Assembly: GCA_002359185.1 (NCBI GenBank)
Contig: DEML01000120.1
Location: 1 to 64,000, forward strand
Length of the DNA: 64,000 bases
Source: Planctomycetaceae bacterium UBA2671
Lineage (GTDB): Bacteria > Planctomycetota > Planctomycetia > Planctomycetales > Planctomycetaceae
Direction of reading: 5' to 3'
The notes under the pieces are model-generated. The model worked only from the letters and a program-made list of their open reading frames with translations, made no database searches and had not been told where the DNA came from. Position numbers and translations under genes: made by a program. Each line of letters starts with the position of its first letter. Position 1 is the stretch's first letter. Of the stretch, positions 34,086-43,213 are shown piece by piece.

Positions 34086-34934
34086 TTAATCGTCGAGAAA
34101 CTTCTTGATTTCGACCAGCACCAAATCACAACCCGGGTTGACCATCGTGCCATGGTTGAAACCGTCCAGTTCATACAGCTTCGTCTGCTGATGCCCGGCT
34201 TCTTTCATCAAACGAGCCAGCAATGCATTTTCTTCATATCGTCCCCAGAGCTCTAACTCACGATCGCCCGTAATCAGAATCAGCGGAGGGCAATCTTTTC
34301 GGTTATGAAAAATCGGAGCGAACTTGTCACTGATTGGTTGGGAACGCGGAAGGCCTCGTTCCTCTCGGATTGTCGTATGCGTAATGGTCTGACCACTCAA
34401 AGGAAGTAATCCCGCAATCGCATTGGCTTCGATCCCGTAGACCTTGAGATAAGATGGATCTAAACCAATCATGCTTGTTAAATACCCACCAGCGGAATGC
34501 CCTGAGATAAATATTTTCTGGGAATCTCCACCATAAGATTCAATATTCTTGAACGTCCAAGCAACTGCGGCAGCGGCATCGTCAATAAAGTCTGGATTTT
34601 TAGCTTTAGGAAACAGTCGATAATTGACGGCTACGATCGCAATCCCGTGATTTCTCAATCGCTCTGGGAACGATCGCTCGCCCGACTTCAATCCTCCACC
34701 GTGAAACCAGACGATGGTCGCAAAACCAGCATCATTTGAAGGATACTCGACATCCAATCGACAGCGTTCCTGCATGTATTCTGTCAATACCTTGTTCGTC
34801 TTATGATCACGATAAGGAATATCCTTCACGATTATCGTCTCTGCAGAATTTCCTGTTTCTTCGGAGTAAAGCGAATGCTGATTTGATGTCCCGCAGCAAA
34901 CAATAATAAGCGCGATTGTGATCCACTTTGTCAT
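34086..34934 (-). CDS. Exported alpha/beta hydrolase (esterase/lipase-like)
   Basis: A 282-residue protein that starts at the ATG preceding a signal peptide (MTKWITIALIIVCCGTSNQ, with a possible lipid-attachment Cys); an earlier in-frame start would add 51 residues without signal character. The fold is of the BD-FAE/carboxylesterase type: oxyanion motif FHGGGLKSGER, nucleophile FISGHSAGGYLT, an acid in LITGDRELELWG and the His in DGFNHGTM. The substrate is probably an acylated carbohydrate or small ester. It lies immediately after the VOC gene and divergent from the pentaheme cytochrome. Confidence 0.88.
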   Translation of the reverse strand: MTKWITIALIIVCCGTSNQHSLYSEETGNSAETIIVKDIPYRDHKTNKVLTEYMQERCRLDVEYPSNDAGFATIVWFHGGGLKSGERSFPERLRNHGIAIVAVNYRLFPKAKNPDFIDDAAAAVAWTFKNIESYGGDSQKIFISGHSAGGYLTSMIGLDPSYLKVYGIEANAIAGLLPLSGQTITHTTIREERGLPRSQPISDKFAPIFHNRKDCPPLILITGDRELELWGRYEENALLARLMKEAGHQQTKLYELDGFNHGTMVNPGCDLVLVEIKKFLDD

Positions 34935-35151
34935 GGTTACTTTTCTCACTGGGATTTGTTTCGTTAAAGTGCTTGTCAAACTGATATTCATCTCGGAAGA
35001 ATTGTAGTGAAACAGCAGGGCGGTCAAAACGGACATCTCTAAGCCGATCAACTCAAAATGAATCTGCTTTCGGTTGTGTGGTTTCACAGAGAATGATACG
35101 GTTCACTTGCATCAAACTCTACTTATCACACCCTGCTGAAGAGATCTCACA

Positions 35152-38100
35152 ATGTTGCGTACGGTTAAGCTCTGCACTCTCTCTCTTTTCTGTCTGGCAT
35201 TCTGCCATATTGCTGGAGATATTACTCCTGCAGTTGCTGCTGACGAATCGAAAAATTCTGTCTTTATAACACCTAAGGAAGCTGCTGAAAATTCCGACTT
35301 TAAAATTCAGGGAGAATACAAAAAAGAGGGGCAGGGAATTCAGGTTGTCGCGTTGGGAAAAGACGACTTCCAGTGCGTCATTTATGGTGGAGGTTTACCC
35401 GGAGCCGGTTGGGACTTGAAAACGAAACGAGTGATTGAACTCGATGGCGACACAGTGCTCGATCTCGTTGAAGATCATGAGAAGGTAGATCGTAAAAGTC
35501 CGACGATGGGAGCCAAGCCTCCCGCATCTGCTGTCATGATGTTTGATGGGACAAAGAAATCTGTCGAAGAACACTGGAAGCCGGGAGCCAGAGTCACTGA
35601 CGATGGCTTACTGATGGAAGGACTCACCAGTATCGACACCTTTGGCGATTGCAGTATCCATATCGAATTTCGACTCCCCTTTATGCCAGAAGCTCGTGGT
35701 CAAGGTCGGGCCAATAGTGGAATCTATGTTCAAGGTCGCTACGAATGCCAGATGCTCGATTCTTTCGGCCTGGAAGGAAAGCACAACGAGTGTGGAGGGA
35801 TTTATACAACGAAAGATCCTGACCTCAATATGTGTTTTCCTCCGTTATCCTGGCAAACTTATGATATCGATATTCGCTCCGCGCGTTTCGATGATGCCAG
35901 CCAGAAAACTGAGAATGCTCGCATCACAGTTCGGCTCAATGGTGTGATCGTTCAAAACGATGTCGAATTACCGAAACCGACTCCCGGCTCCCAAATTAAA
36001 GAAGACCCCTCTCCCGGCCCCATCCATTTGCAGAATCATGGGAATCCCGTTCGCTATCGCAACATCTGGGTCCAGCCTCGCGATTTCACTTCCTTGACAT
36101 CCCGCCCCATCGTTCCAGGCTTTGAACGGTTTCATACAGGTCCGAATGCCGATCTGGCAGCAGGTGGAAATTTATTGCTGGGAGAATTGAACTGCACAGC
36201 CTGTCATCAGGTCGATGGACAGCGGAAGCAACAGATCTTAACTAAGCAGGCGCCACGTTTAAATGATGTTGGTAAACGGATTGATGCCAATTATCTCTTG
36301 AAGTTCATCGCCGATCCCCATGCCATTAAACCGGGAACGACGATGCCGAATCTGTTCGCAGATCTTTCTTCTGAAGAGCAGAGAAAAGTTATTGAACCGA
36401 TCACTCATTTTCTCGCTTCAACTGGAAATATTGCACACAGTCCGATTGATCGAGCCTCCGTTAAAAAAGGCATGAAACTGTTTCACGAAACAGGTTGTGT
36501 TGCCTGCCACGCTCCTCAGGATGGTGAGTCGAAAACTCCCTCGGGCACTACTATACCGCTAATCCATCTGGAAGAAAAATACAGTATCAGTTCGCTGGCC
36601 GAGTTCTTGAGAAATCCCCATGCGATCCGACCATCAGGACGCATGCCTATTTTTAATCTGGAAAAAGAAGAACCTGTCGACCTGGCTCATTATCTTCTTA
36701 GAGACCGCGATGAGTCTTTGGATGATCCGCGCTGGCATTACGATCTTTTTCATGTTGCCATCCAATCCCTGGCTGATTTCCCGAAAAAAGAAACAAAAGT
36801 CAGCTCAGGGAAGTCCTCCAGTCTGGATGTGTCTGTTGCGGATAAGAAGGATCAATTTGCACTGCAATTCAGCGGATTTCTCAAAATTGAAAAGGAGGGT
36901 GACTATCGATTTCACCTCGGCTCCGATGATGGCAGCCAACTGATTATTGATGGCAAATCAATCGTCGAAGTTGATGGCATTCATCCTCACAGCGTGAAGT
37001 CGGAATCGACAAAGTTGACAGCCGGGATGCACAATATTGTCGTCAACTATTATGAGTACGGCGGAGAAGAATCTCTCGGCCTGGAAATTGAGGGTCCCGG
37101 GATTTCTCGACGCGATATTACTCCGCTCGTGTTTCTGTCAGAAAACCCGGAGGAAACCAAATCGTCAGAGGATGAAACGAAGAATGATAACCGTTTTGTC
37201 TTCGACTCCAATCAGGTAGAACAGGGCCGCCAGTTATTCTCCAGTGTCGGCTGTGCTGCCTGTCATGAATTGAAAATTGACAATAAAAGAATCGACTCCG
37301 AACTCAAAGCTCCGTCACTGGCAGCTATGGACTCGGTCAAAACAGATGCAGGCTGTCTGGCTGCTGAACCCGCTGCAAAGATTCCAGCTTATAATCTGAG
37401 CGATCCTCAAAAACTGGCTCTGGCCTCAGTCCTCAAGACAAAACCCGATCCTCAAGCAAATGAAGATGTCCAGAAGATTCATCAATCCATGGTCGCCTTT
37501 AACTGCTACGCATGTCACAGCCGCGGTGGAATCGGGGGTCCGGAACAATCTCGTAACCCACTGTTTCTGACAACAATTCCAGAAATGGGTGATGAAGGTC
37601 GTGTCCCTCCTCCACTTGATGGAGTTGCGGATAAACTGACCGAAAACTGGTTGAAGCACGTGTTGAATAACGGGGCCAAAGATCGACCTTATATGAAAAC
37701 ACGGATGCCCAAGTTCGGTGGTGAAGTTGCGAAGTTGACGGAATCTTTTGTCGCAGCCGATCAGAAAACAGAAGCGACAATCCCGGAGATTCCAGAAGCT
37801 GTGCACCGTGCCAAAGCAACAGGTCGTGAACTTGTCGGTGGCAAATCGCTGGCTTGTATCAAATGTCATACATTCGGCGATATCGAAGCGACCGGAATTC
37901 AGGCGATTGACCTGCTGACGATGAGTAAACGATTGCGGGAAGACTGGTTCTATCGCTACCTGCAGGATCCCATTAAGTATCGTCCAGGCACACGGATGCC
38001 GAATGTCTTTCCGAATGGAGTGAGTGCTGATCGTAAGATCTACGAAGGCGATCCTCACAAGCAGATTTCTGCGATGTGGCTCTACCTGGCTGATGGCAAC

Positions 38101-38823
38101 AAGGCTTCTGTTCCTTATGGATTACTGCCAGATCCCATTGAGCTGATCGCTGAGAACGAGCCAATCATCTATCGCAACTTTCTTGAAGATGTCAGCCCAC
38201 GGGGAATTGGAGTCGGCTATCCGGAAAAAGCGAATCTGGCTTATGATGCCAATCACATGGCATTACGATTGATCTGGCACGGTGCCTTTATTGATGCCGG
38301 GAAACACTGGCGAGGTCGCGGTCAGGGAAATCAAAGACCCCTCGGCGATCATATCATCAAACTGGAAGAAACCAGCCCACTGGCAGTTCTGCCTGCACCA
38401 GACGCTCCCTGGCCACAGGAACCTGCAAAACAAAGAGGCTATCAATTCCTGGGATATCAACTGGATGAATATCGTCGTCCGCAATTCTTGTATCAATTCG
38501 ATAATTATCAGGTGACTGATGCTCTGCAGGCCGTCGCGAATACAGATCGAGAGTCTGACTTTCGCCGCGAATTGACGCTCACTCCCAACTCCAACTCATC
38601 GACAAAGAATTTGTATTTCCGGGCAGCAGTCGGCCAGAAAATCGAATTGGTTCGAGACAATACCTATCGAATCTGGTACGGACCAGACAGCAGTTACCAG
38701 GTTCGCATCGTTATTGATGGCGTTGAACCGACAATCAGAAATATCAGCAATCAAGCAGAATTGCTATACTCTTTGCCGGAACAATCGGGGCCATTGAAAA
38801 TCATTCAGGAAATCGTCTGGTAA
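35152..38823 (+). CDS. Large multidomain pentaheme c-type protein with DUF1080 and PA14-like domains
   Basis: A 1223-residue exported protein with a signal peptide ending near AVAAD. Residues about 125-310 form a DUF1080 (3-keto-disaccharide hydrolase/LamG-like) domain (NSGIYVQGRYECQMLDSFG). Two heme c sites follow (CTACH near 348 and CVACH near 449), then a PA14-like carbohydrate-binding domain (about 570-655, GDYRFHLGSDDGSQLIIDG). Three more heme sites come near 700 (CAACH), 784 (CYACH) and 901 (CIKCH), and a long C-terminal beta region. It should bind sugars and pass electrons from their oxidation outside the inner membrane. The propeller gene 66 bases downstream is a likely partner. This domain mix is typical of planctomycetes. 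Confidence 0.9.
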   Translation: MLRTVKLCTLSLFCLAFCHIAGDITPAVAADESKNSVFITPKEAAENSDFKIQGEYKKEGQGIQVVALGKDDFQCVIYGGGLPGAGWDLKTKRVIELDGDTVLDLVEDHEKVDRKSPTMGAKPPASAVMMFDGTKKSVEEHWKPGARVTDDGLLMEGLTSIDTFGDCSIHIEFRLPFMPEARGQGRANSGIYVQGRYECQMLDSFGLEGKHNECGGIYTTKDPDLNMCFPPLSWQTYDIDIRSARFDDASQKTENARITVRLNGVIVQNDVELPKPTPGSQIKEDPSPGPIHLQNHGNPVRYRNIWVQPRDFTSLTSRPIVPGFERFHTGPNADLAAGGNLLLGELNCTACHQVDGQRKQQILTKQAPRLNDVGKRIDANYLLKFIADPHAIKPGTTMPNLFADLSSEEQRKVIEPITHFLASTGNIAHSPIDRASVKKGMKLFHETGCVACHAPQDGESKTPSGTTIPLIHLEEKYSISSLAEFLRNPHAIRPSGRMPIFNLEKEEPVDLAHYLLRDRDESLDDPRWHYDLFHVAIQSLADFPKKETKVSSGKSSSLDVSVADKKDQFALQFSGFLKIEKEGDYRFHLGSDDGSQLIIDGKSIVEVDGIHPHSVKSESTKLTAGMHNIVVNYYEYGGEESLGLEIEGPGISRRDITPLVFLSENPEETKSSEDETKNDNRFVFDSNQVEQGRQLFSSVGCAACHELKIDNKRIDSELKAPSLAAMDSVKTDAGCLAAEPAAKIPAYNLSDPQKLALASVLKTKPDPQANEDVQKIHQSMVAFNCYACHSRGGIGGPEQSRNPLFLTTIPEMGDEGRVPPPLDGVADKLTENWLKHVLNNGAKDRPYMKTRMPKFGGEVAKLTESFVAADQKTEATIPEIPEAVHRAKATGRELVGGKSLACIKCHTFGDIEATGIQAIDLLTMSKRLREDWFYRYLQDPIKYRPGTRMPNVFPNGVSADRKIYEGDPHKQISAMWLYLADGNKASVPYGLLPDPIELIAENEPIIYRNFLEDVSPRGIGVGYPEKANLAYDANHMALRLIWHGAFIDAGKHWRGRGQGNQRPLGDHIIKLEETSPLAVLPAPDAPWPQEPAKQRGYQFLGYQLDEYRRPQFLYQFDNYQVTDALQAVANTDRESDFRRELTLTPNSNSSTKNLYFRAAVGQKIELVRDNTYRIWYGPDSSYQVRIVIDGVEPTIRNISNQAELLYSLPEQSGPLKIIQEIVW

Positions 38824-38889
38824 CAACTTATCATTTCGAATTCATTCCGATTTCAACTACAAATCATTATTCACATTCCGAGTTTAAAT

Positions 38890-40365
38890 ATGTACTTAAA
38901 ATTCCTTTTTTCATTCGCTCTTCTTTCTGTGTTCTCAAGCAGCTTAATGGCTGATGAAAAAAAACTGCCCACAGAAGATGACTATTATCCACTGACGACT
39001 TTTGAAGTTCCTGAAAATGTGGTACTCGAAGCCGGCGCTTTTCAATTGATGCCGAATGGTCAGCTGGCTGTCTCTTCGCGTCGGGGTGAAATCTGGATGA
39101 TCGATCAGCCCTTCGCCAAAGAAGTCAAAGCCAGTCAATTCAAACGCTTTGCTCATGGCTTACACGAAGTTTTAGGACTCGCAGAAAAGGATGGTAGCCT
39201 GTTTGCGACACAGCGTGGAGAATTGACCAGAATTCAAGACCTCGATAACGATGGCCGTGGTGATTTATTTCAAACCATTAATGATGGATGGGAGATCAAT
39301 GGAGATTACCACGAATATGCCTTCGGCTCAAAATTCGACAAAGATGGAAATCTCTGGGTGGTGCTTTGCTTAACAGGCTCTTTCAGCAGCCAAGTCCCTT
39401 ATCGCGGCTGGTGCGTGCGGATTACACCTGATGGCGAATTACTGCCAACCTGCAGTGGTATACGTTCTCCAGGTGGGATCGCAGCCGATGCAGAAGGCAA
39501 TATGTTCTATACCGATAATCAAGGTCCGTGGAATGGAACTTGTTCACTGAAGAATCTGATTCCCGGTAAATTCATGGGACATCCCGGCGGAAACACCTGG
39601 TATGACATCACTAACGGAGCGATTGGCTCCAAGCCGCAGGAGCCGGAATCGGGAAGTCGTTTTGTTGTTGAAGCGGATAAAATCCCTGAGTATGAACCAC
39701 CCTGTATTCTGTTTCCCTACAAAAAAATGGGACAATCCGCCAGTGGTATCACTTGCGACACCTCCCATGGAAAATTCGGACCATTCGCAAAACAGATGTT
39801 TGTTGGCGATCAAACCAACAGCACGGTCATGCGTTGTTATCTGGAGAAAATCAAAGGACATTTCCAGGGAGCCTGCTTCCCGTTTCGAGAAGGTTTCGGC
39901 TCCGGAACATTGCCGCTGGAAATGACAGAGCAGGGGGTGATGTTTGTCGGTGGTACAAACCGGGGTTGGGGCTCCCGCGGCACAAAACCATTCGCAATTG
40001 AACGATTGAACTGGTCTGGGAAAGTTCCCTTCGAAGTGCATGAAATGCATGCTCTACCCGATGGATTTGAATTGATCTTCACAGAACCTGTCGATCCCGA
40101 AACCGCTGGGAACACTGACTCCTACAGTATGACAACCTACACTTACATCTATCAGGCTTCTTACGGAAGTCCGGAAGTGGATCATACGGAACCGAAAATC
40201 ACTTCAGCGACAGTTTCCCAAGATGGCAAAAGCGTCATCCTGAAAATCGACAAACTTCAACGAGGCCACGTTCACGAACTCCATCTTGATGGAGTCCAAT
40301 CAGCTAAGAAACTCCCGTTGTTACACAAAGAAGCATATTATACTCTCAATTACATTCCTGAATAA
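38890..40365 (+). CDS. Exported beta-propeller protein (sugar/sorbosone dehydrogenase-like)
   Basis: A 491-residue protein with a signal peptide (LFSFALLSVFSSSLMAD). Repeated propeller segments include MPNGQLAVSSRRGEIWMID, LGLAEKDGSLFATQRGELTR, LDNDGRGDLF and GIRSPGGIAADAEGNMFYTD. These fit the PVC-type dehydrogenase/NHL-like propeller class. The C-terminal 110 residues form a beta domain (PKITSATVSQDGKSVILKID). It follows the pentaheme cytochrome gene closely, so the two may form an oxidation system in which the cytochrome takes the electrons. No cofactor residues can be assigned. Confidence 0.85.
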   Translation: MYLKFLFSFALLSVFSSSLMADEKKLPTEDDYYPLTTFEVPENVVLEAGAFQLMPNGQLAVSSRRGEIWMIDQPFAKEVKASQFKRFAHGLHEVLGLAEKDGSLFATQRGELTRIQDLDNDGRGDLFQTINDGWEINGDYHEYAFGSKFDKDGNLWVVLCLTGSFSSQVPYRGWCVRITPDGELLPTCSGIRSPGGIAADAEGNMFYTDNQGPWNGTCSLKNLIPGKFMGHPGGNTWYDITNGAIGSKPQEPESGSRFVVEADKIPEYEPPCILFPYKKMGQSASGITCDTSHGKFGPFAKQMFVGDQTNSTVMRCYLEKIKGHFQGACFPFREGFGSGTLPLEMTEQGVMFVGGTNRGWGSRGTKPFAIERLNWSGKVPFEVHEMHALPDGFELIFTEPVDPETAGNTDSYSMTTYTYIYQASYGSPEVDHTEPKITSATVSQDGKSVILKIDKLQRGHVHELHLDGVQSAKKLPLLHKEAYYTLNYIPE

Positions 40366-40388
40366 ATGAGATTGGACTGGACCGGAAG

Positions 40389-40514
40389 CCATTTAAAAAT
40401 GGTCTAATGCATATTCAAGAATTAACTGCAGCGTACGGCAGGAGCAAAACCCGCGTATTATGGTCATTTGATGCTCATGCGACTGCATTAAACCATTTTC
40501 AAATGGTTTAATGC
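40389..40514. terminator. Two related hairpins between convergent genes
   Basis: A perfect 14-bp stem (gcattaaaccattt with aaatggtttaatgc, 40485-40514) overlaps the TAA of the minus-strand regulator. A short relative of its right arm (aaatggtctaatgc) lies at 40397-40410 inside a small hairpin (ccatttaaaaatgg, 40389-40402) after the propeller gene. They probably end transcription from both sides; neither has a long T tract. Confidence 0.5.
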
Positions 40515-41866
40515 AAACCGTACCGACTCATTTTATAATGAAGCGTTCTCACACTCACACCAAGAGCTTTGGCAGTTTGTTCTCGGTGGAAATCAGACGC
40601 GGCTAATGCGGCCTGGATCGCGTCCTTTTCGGCGAACTCGGTCACTTCAGCCAGCGAACGCACGCTAGCCGTTACCGTACCGTCAGTCTGACTTAACTCG
40701 ACGGGAAGGTTCTCATGTTCAATTGTTTCTTCGCGAACGGTGACGACAAGACGTTCCATGACATTACGAAGTTGACGCACATTGCCTGGCCAATTCGCAG
40801 CGGTCAGAACATGCATCGCTTTCGAGGACAACTGTTTGGTGGCACGATTATGTCTTTGACAGAAATGATTTAGAAAATGATCTGCGAGCAAAGGAATATC
40901 TTCACGCCGTTCACGAAGAGCTGGAATTCGAATGGGAATGATATTCAATCGATAATACAAATCATCTCGAAATGAGCCTTCTTCAATCAAATGCTCGATA
41001 TCTTTATTGGTTGCAGAAACGATCCGAGCATCGGATGCCAGCAATTCTTCTCCACCGACACGGGTGAAACGGCTGGTTTCCAATACGCGTAATAGGTCGA
41101 CCTGGCTTTTGGCTGGAATCTCAGTCACTTCATCCAGAAACAATGTTCCTCGACGAGACTGCTCGAAGCAGCCCGGCTTCTGACGGGAGGCGCCTGTAAA
41201 TGAACCCTTTTCATGCCCGAACAATTCACTTTCGAGCAAAGTTTCAGGAAGTGCTCCCAAATTAACAGCGACAAATGGTCCACTGCTGCGACTGCTCAAA
41301 TCATGCAAGGCACGCGCGATCAATTCTTTCCCTGTGCCACTTTCTCCCTGAATAAAAACGGTTGCATCTGTACTGGCGACCTGACGAATTTGCTCAAAGA
41401 CATCCTGCATTGCCGCACAATTGCCGATGATTCCGGAAATCGCTCCGGCATCAGCCAGTCGATCTTTCAGAACTTTATTCTCAGCACGTAGTCGATGATG
41501 CGTTTTCGCTTTACTGACCTGCTGTCGAATCAGGTTCAAATCGACGGGTTTCGTAATAAAATCGAATGCCCCACGTCGCATCGCATCAACAGCCGTCTCA
41601 ACCGTCCCGTGTGCGGTTATCACGATGACTGTCGTATCGGAATTGCGTTCGAGGATTAGCGATACCAGGTCCAATCCATTTTGATCACCGGGTAATCGAA
41701 CATCCGCGATCACAATCTGATAGTGCCCGGCATCAAACTTCTCGAGAGCTTCACTCACATTTCCCGCTGTCGCGATGAAGTCGACTTCATTTGCCAGACC
41801 TTTTTGCAAACCAGAACGGATATTCGGTTCATCATCGACAATCAGAATATGGAATTCGTCTTCCAT
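40508..41866 (-). CDS. Sigma54-dependent response regulator (NtrC family), second copy
   Basis: A 452-residue activator with a receiver domain (phosphoacceptor Asp55 in IVIADVRLPG, Lys in ITKPVDL), an AAA+ domain (Walker A GESGTGKE at 174-181, sigma54 loop GSFTGA at 221-226, Walker B TLFLDEVTE) and a C-terminal Fis-type helix-turn-helix (about 415-450, EQTAKALGVSVRTLHYKM). It resembles orphan planctomycete regulators; no kinase lies next to it. It is convergent with the propeller gene and divergent from the metal-efflux operon. Targets are unknown. Confidence 0.95.
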   Translation of the reverse strand: MEDEFHILIVDDEPNIRSGLQKGLANEVDFIATAGNVSEALEKFDAGHYQIVIADVRLPGDQNGLDLVSLILERNSDTTVIVITAHGTVETAVDAMRRGAFDFITKPVDLNLIRQQVSKAKTHHRLRAENKVLKDRLADAGAISGIIGNCAAMQDVFEQIRQVASTDATVFIQGESGTGKELIARALHDLSSRSSGPFVAVNLGALPETLLESELFGHEKGSFTGASRQKPGCFEQSRRGTLFLDEVTEIPAKSQVDLLRVLETSRFTRVGGEELLASDARIVSATNKDIEHLIEEGSFRDDLYYRLNIIPIRIPALRERREDIPLLADHFLNHFCQRHNRATKQLSSKAMHVLTAANWPGNVRQLRNVMERLVVTVREETIEHENLPVELSQTDGTVTASVRSLAEVTEFAEKDAIQAALAASDFHREQTAKALGVSVRTLHYKMSRYGLH

Positions 41867-42594
41867 GGAAGCAGTGAGTTTTCGAAATAAGAAGTGAGCG
41901 AGCCAAGTAATTTAGGATCATTTACTGCATTTTGCAGATTACTGTAGCGGCTTTTTGATGGATCGAGCCCTATAATTCCAATCAATCACCCGCTACACAT
42001 TCACGGAAACGGCTATAACTCTGTACTTTAGCACCTGACTAAATGAGGAATGTCAGGAAGCAATAACTGTTCCACAAAGTACGGATTTACTCCAGCAGAT
42101 CTATGAATAAACACTCCCCTGGTTTCGTTTGCGTCAATCGATTGTGATCAATCTGCGAATCAGAAAAGGTTTTTACCAAGGGCTAAGGATGCTATCCTTC
42201 GACCAGTATTACAAATAGTTTCTGCTACTGTCTGAAATATTTTCCTTGAAAATGATGAATTCTCTCAACAAGTTTTTGCATTTCCATCTTCCCAGCAAAT
42301 TCAACCCGAGAAAGCATGCAGGTTATTGCATGTATTCTGCAAATATCTGCAGAATACGGCAAGGCTTTTCAGTAATACACAGTGGAATATCTGATAATTC
42401 ATTGTATTAGCCTCCCTCGCAGCGAATTAACGAATTGCGGTGGTGACTCGTCCAAAATTTGGTAATTGCAAGTTATCAGCGTTCTCCCCATTTTTCGTCT
42501 GAACTTTTCAGTTTTTCAGTATGGACCAAACCCGACAGAGGAACTATATAATAAATTGAGACACTTTCGTTGTATTTCTCTTGAATGAACACGC
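41867..42594. other. Long divergent regulatory region upstream of the metal-efflux operon
   Basis: Over 700 bases with no supported gene, AT-rich, with many short inverted repeats. A candidate -10 (tataat, 42547-42552) lies 42 bases before the operon's first ATG, but no good -35 pairs with it. A palindrome is listed separately at 42333-42356. It may contain promoters for both flanking genes and metal-responsive operators. Confidence 0.5.
42333..42356. promoter_or_regulatory. Operator-like palindrome upstream of the RND efflux operon
   Basis: Arms tattctgca and tgcagaata are perfect inverted copies around a six-base centre (aatatc). The symmetry and size suit a dimeric repressor site. It lies about 240 bases before the first gene, which is far for a simple operator, and no known regulator gene is adjacent. 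Confidence 0.4.
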
Positions 42595-43047
42595 ATGGTT
42601 CGCAAACTTTTGATTTTATCAACCGCCTTTTCAATGCTGCTGCACGCATTGTTAGGATGTTGTGCGCATCATGCCCATGCCTGTCACCACGAACACATTA
42701 GTTCTCAGAATTTGAAAAAATTGGATGCTGACCATCAGCATTGTCATCACAAAGTTGAAGTCAATAGCTGTGAATCGGAAACATCTGAACAAGACAGAAA
42801 ATCGAATTCAACAACTCATTCGCAAGAGGATTCAATCCCTTGTGATGAGACAGACTGTGCTTATGTTTCTGTGGCTCCAGCGAATGAGTTCAAATCTGCT
42901 ATTGCTTTAACATTTACCGGATTATTTGAATTGAATCCTGTGAATGTTCATATCTCTGATCCCTCTCTGGGCATAGAGTCTCTACTCAGCCTGTATCAGC
43001 CAAATACGTTGCGGCTGCGCGCTCATTTACAGGTCTGGTCGCTATAA
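42595..43047 (+). CDS. Exported His/Cys-rich metal-binding-like protein
   Basis: A 150-residue protein with a hydrophobic N-terminus (LLILSTAFSMLLHALLGCC) followed by CAHHAHACHHEHIS and DADHQHCHHKVEVN, a dense run of His and Cys. The next 40 residues are polar, and the C-terminal part has a short hydrophobic stretch. No enzyme domain is recognised. Its place at the head of a heavy-metal RND operon suggests it binds or buffers the metal outside the inner membrane. The function is inferred from composition and context. Confidence 0.75.
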   Translation: MVRKLLILSTAFSMLLHALLGCCAHHAHACHHEHISSQNLKKLDADHQHCHHKVEVNSCESETSEQDRKSNSTTHSQEDSIPCDETDCAYVSVAPANEFKSAIALTFTGLFELNPVNVHISDPSLGIESLLSLYQPNTLRLRAHLQVWSL

Positions 43048-43213
43048 ATCCCTTAGAAAACTCATTGCTTGAGAGTTTTCCTGTCCATCTTCTGTGAAAT
43101 GATGTCACTTTGCGCCGTCATTTACGCTCGGCAGGATTAACGGCTTATTTATTAGCCATGATTTGTATTGCATTTCAGAAAATCATTCTGAATATCATAT
43201 CGGAAGAATTACG

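Noticed and set aside
42421..42490. Sigma54-like element (ttggtaattgcaag) before the metal-efflux operon
   Set aside because: The distance between GG and GC is several bases too short for a -24/-12 promoter.
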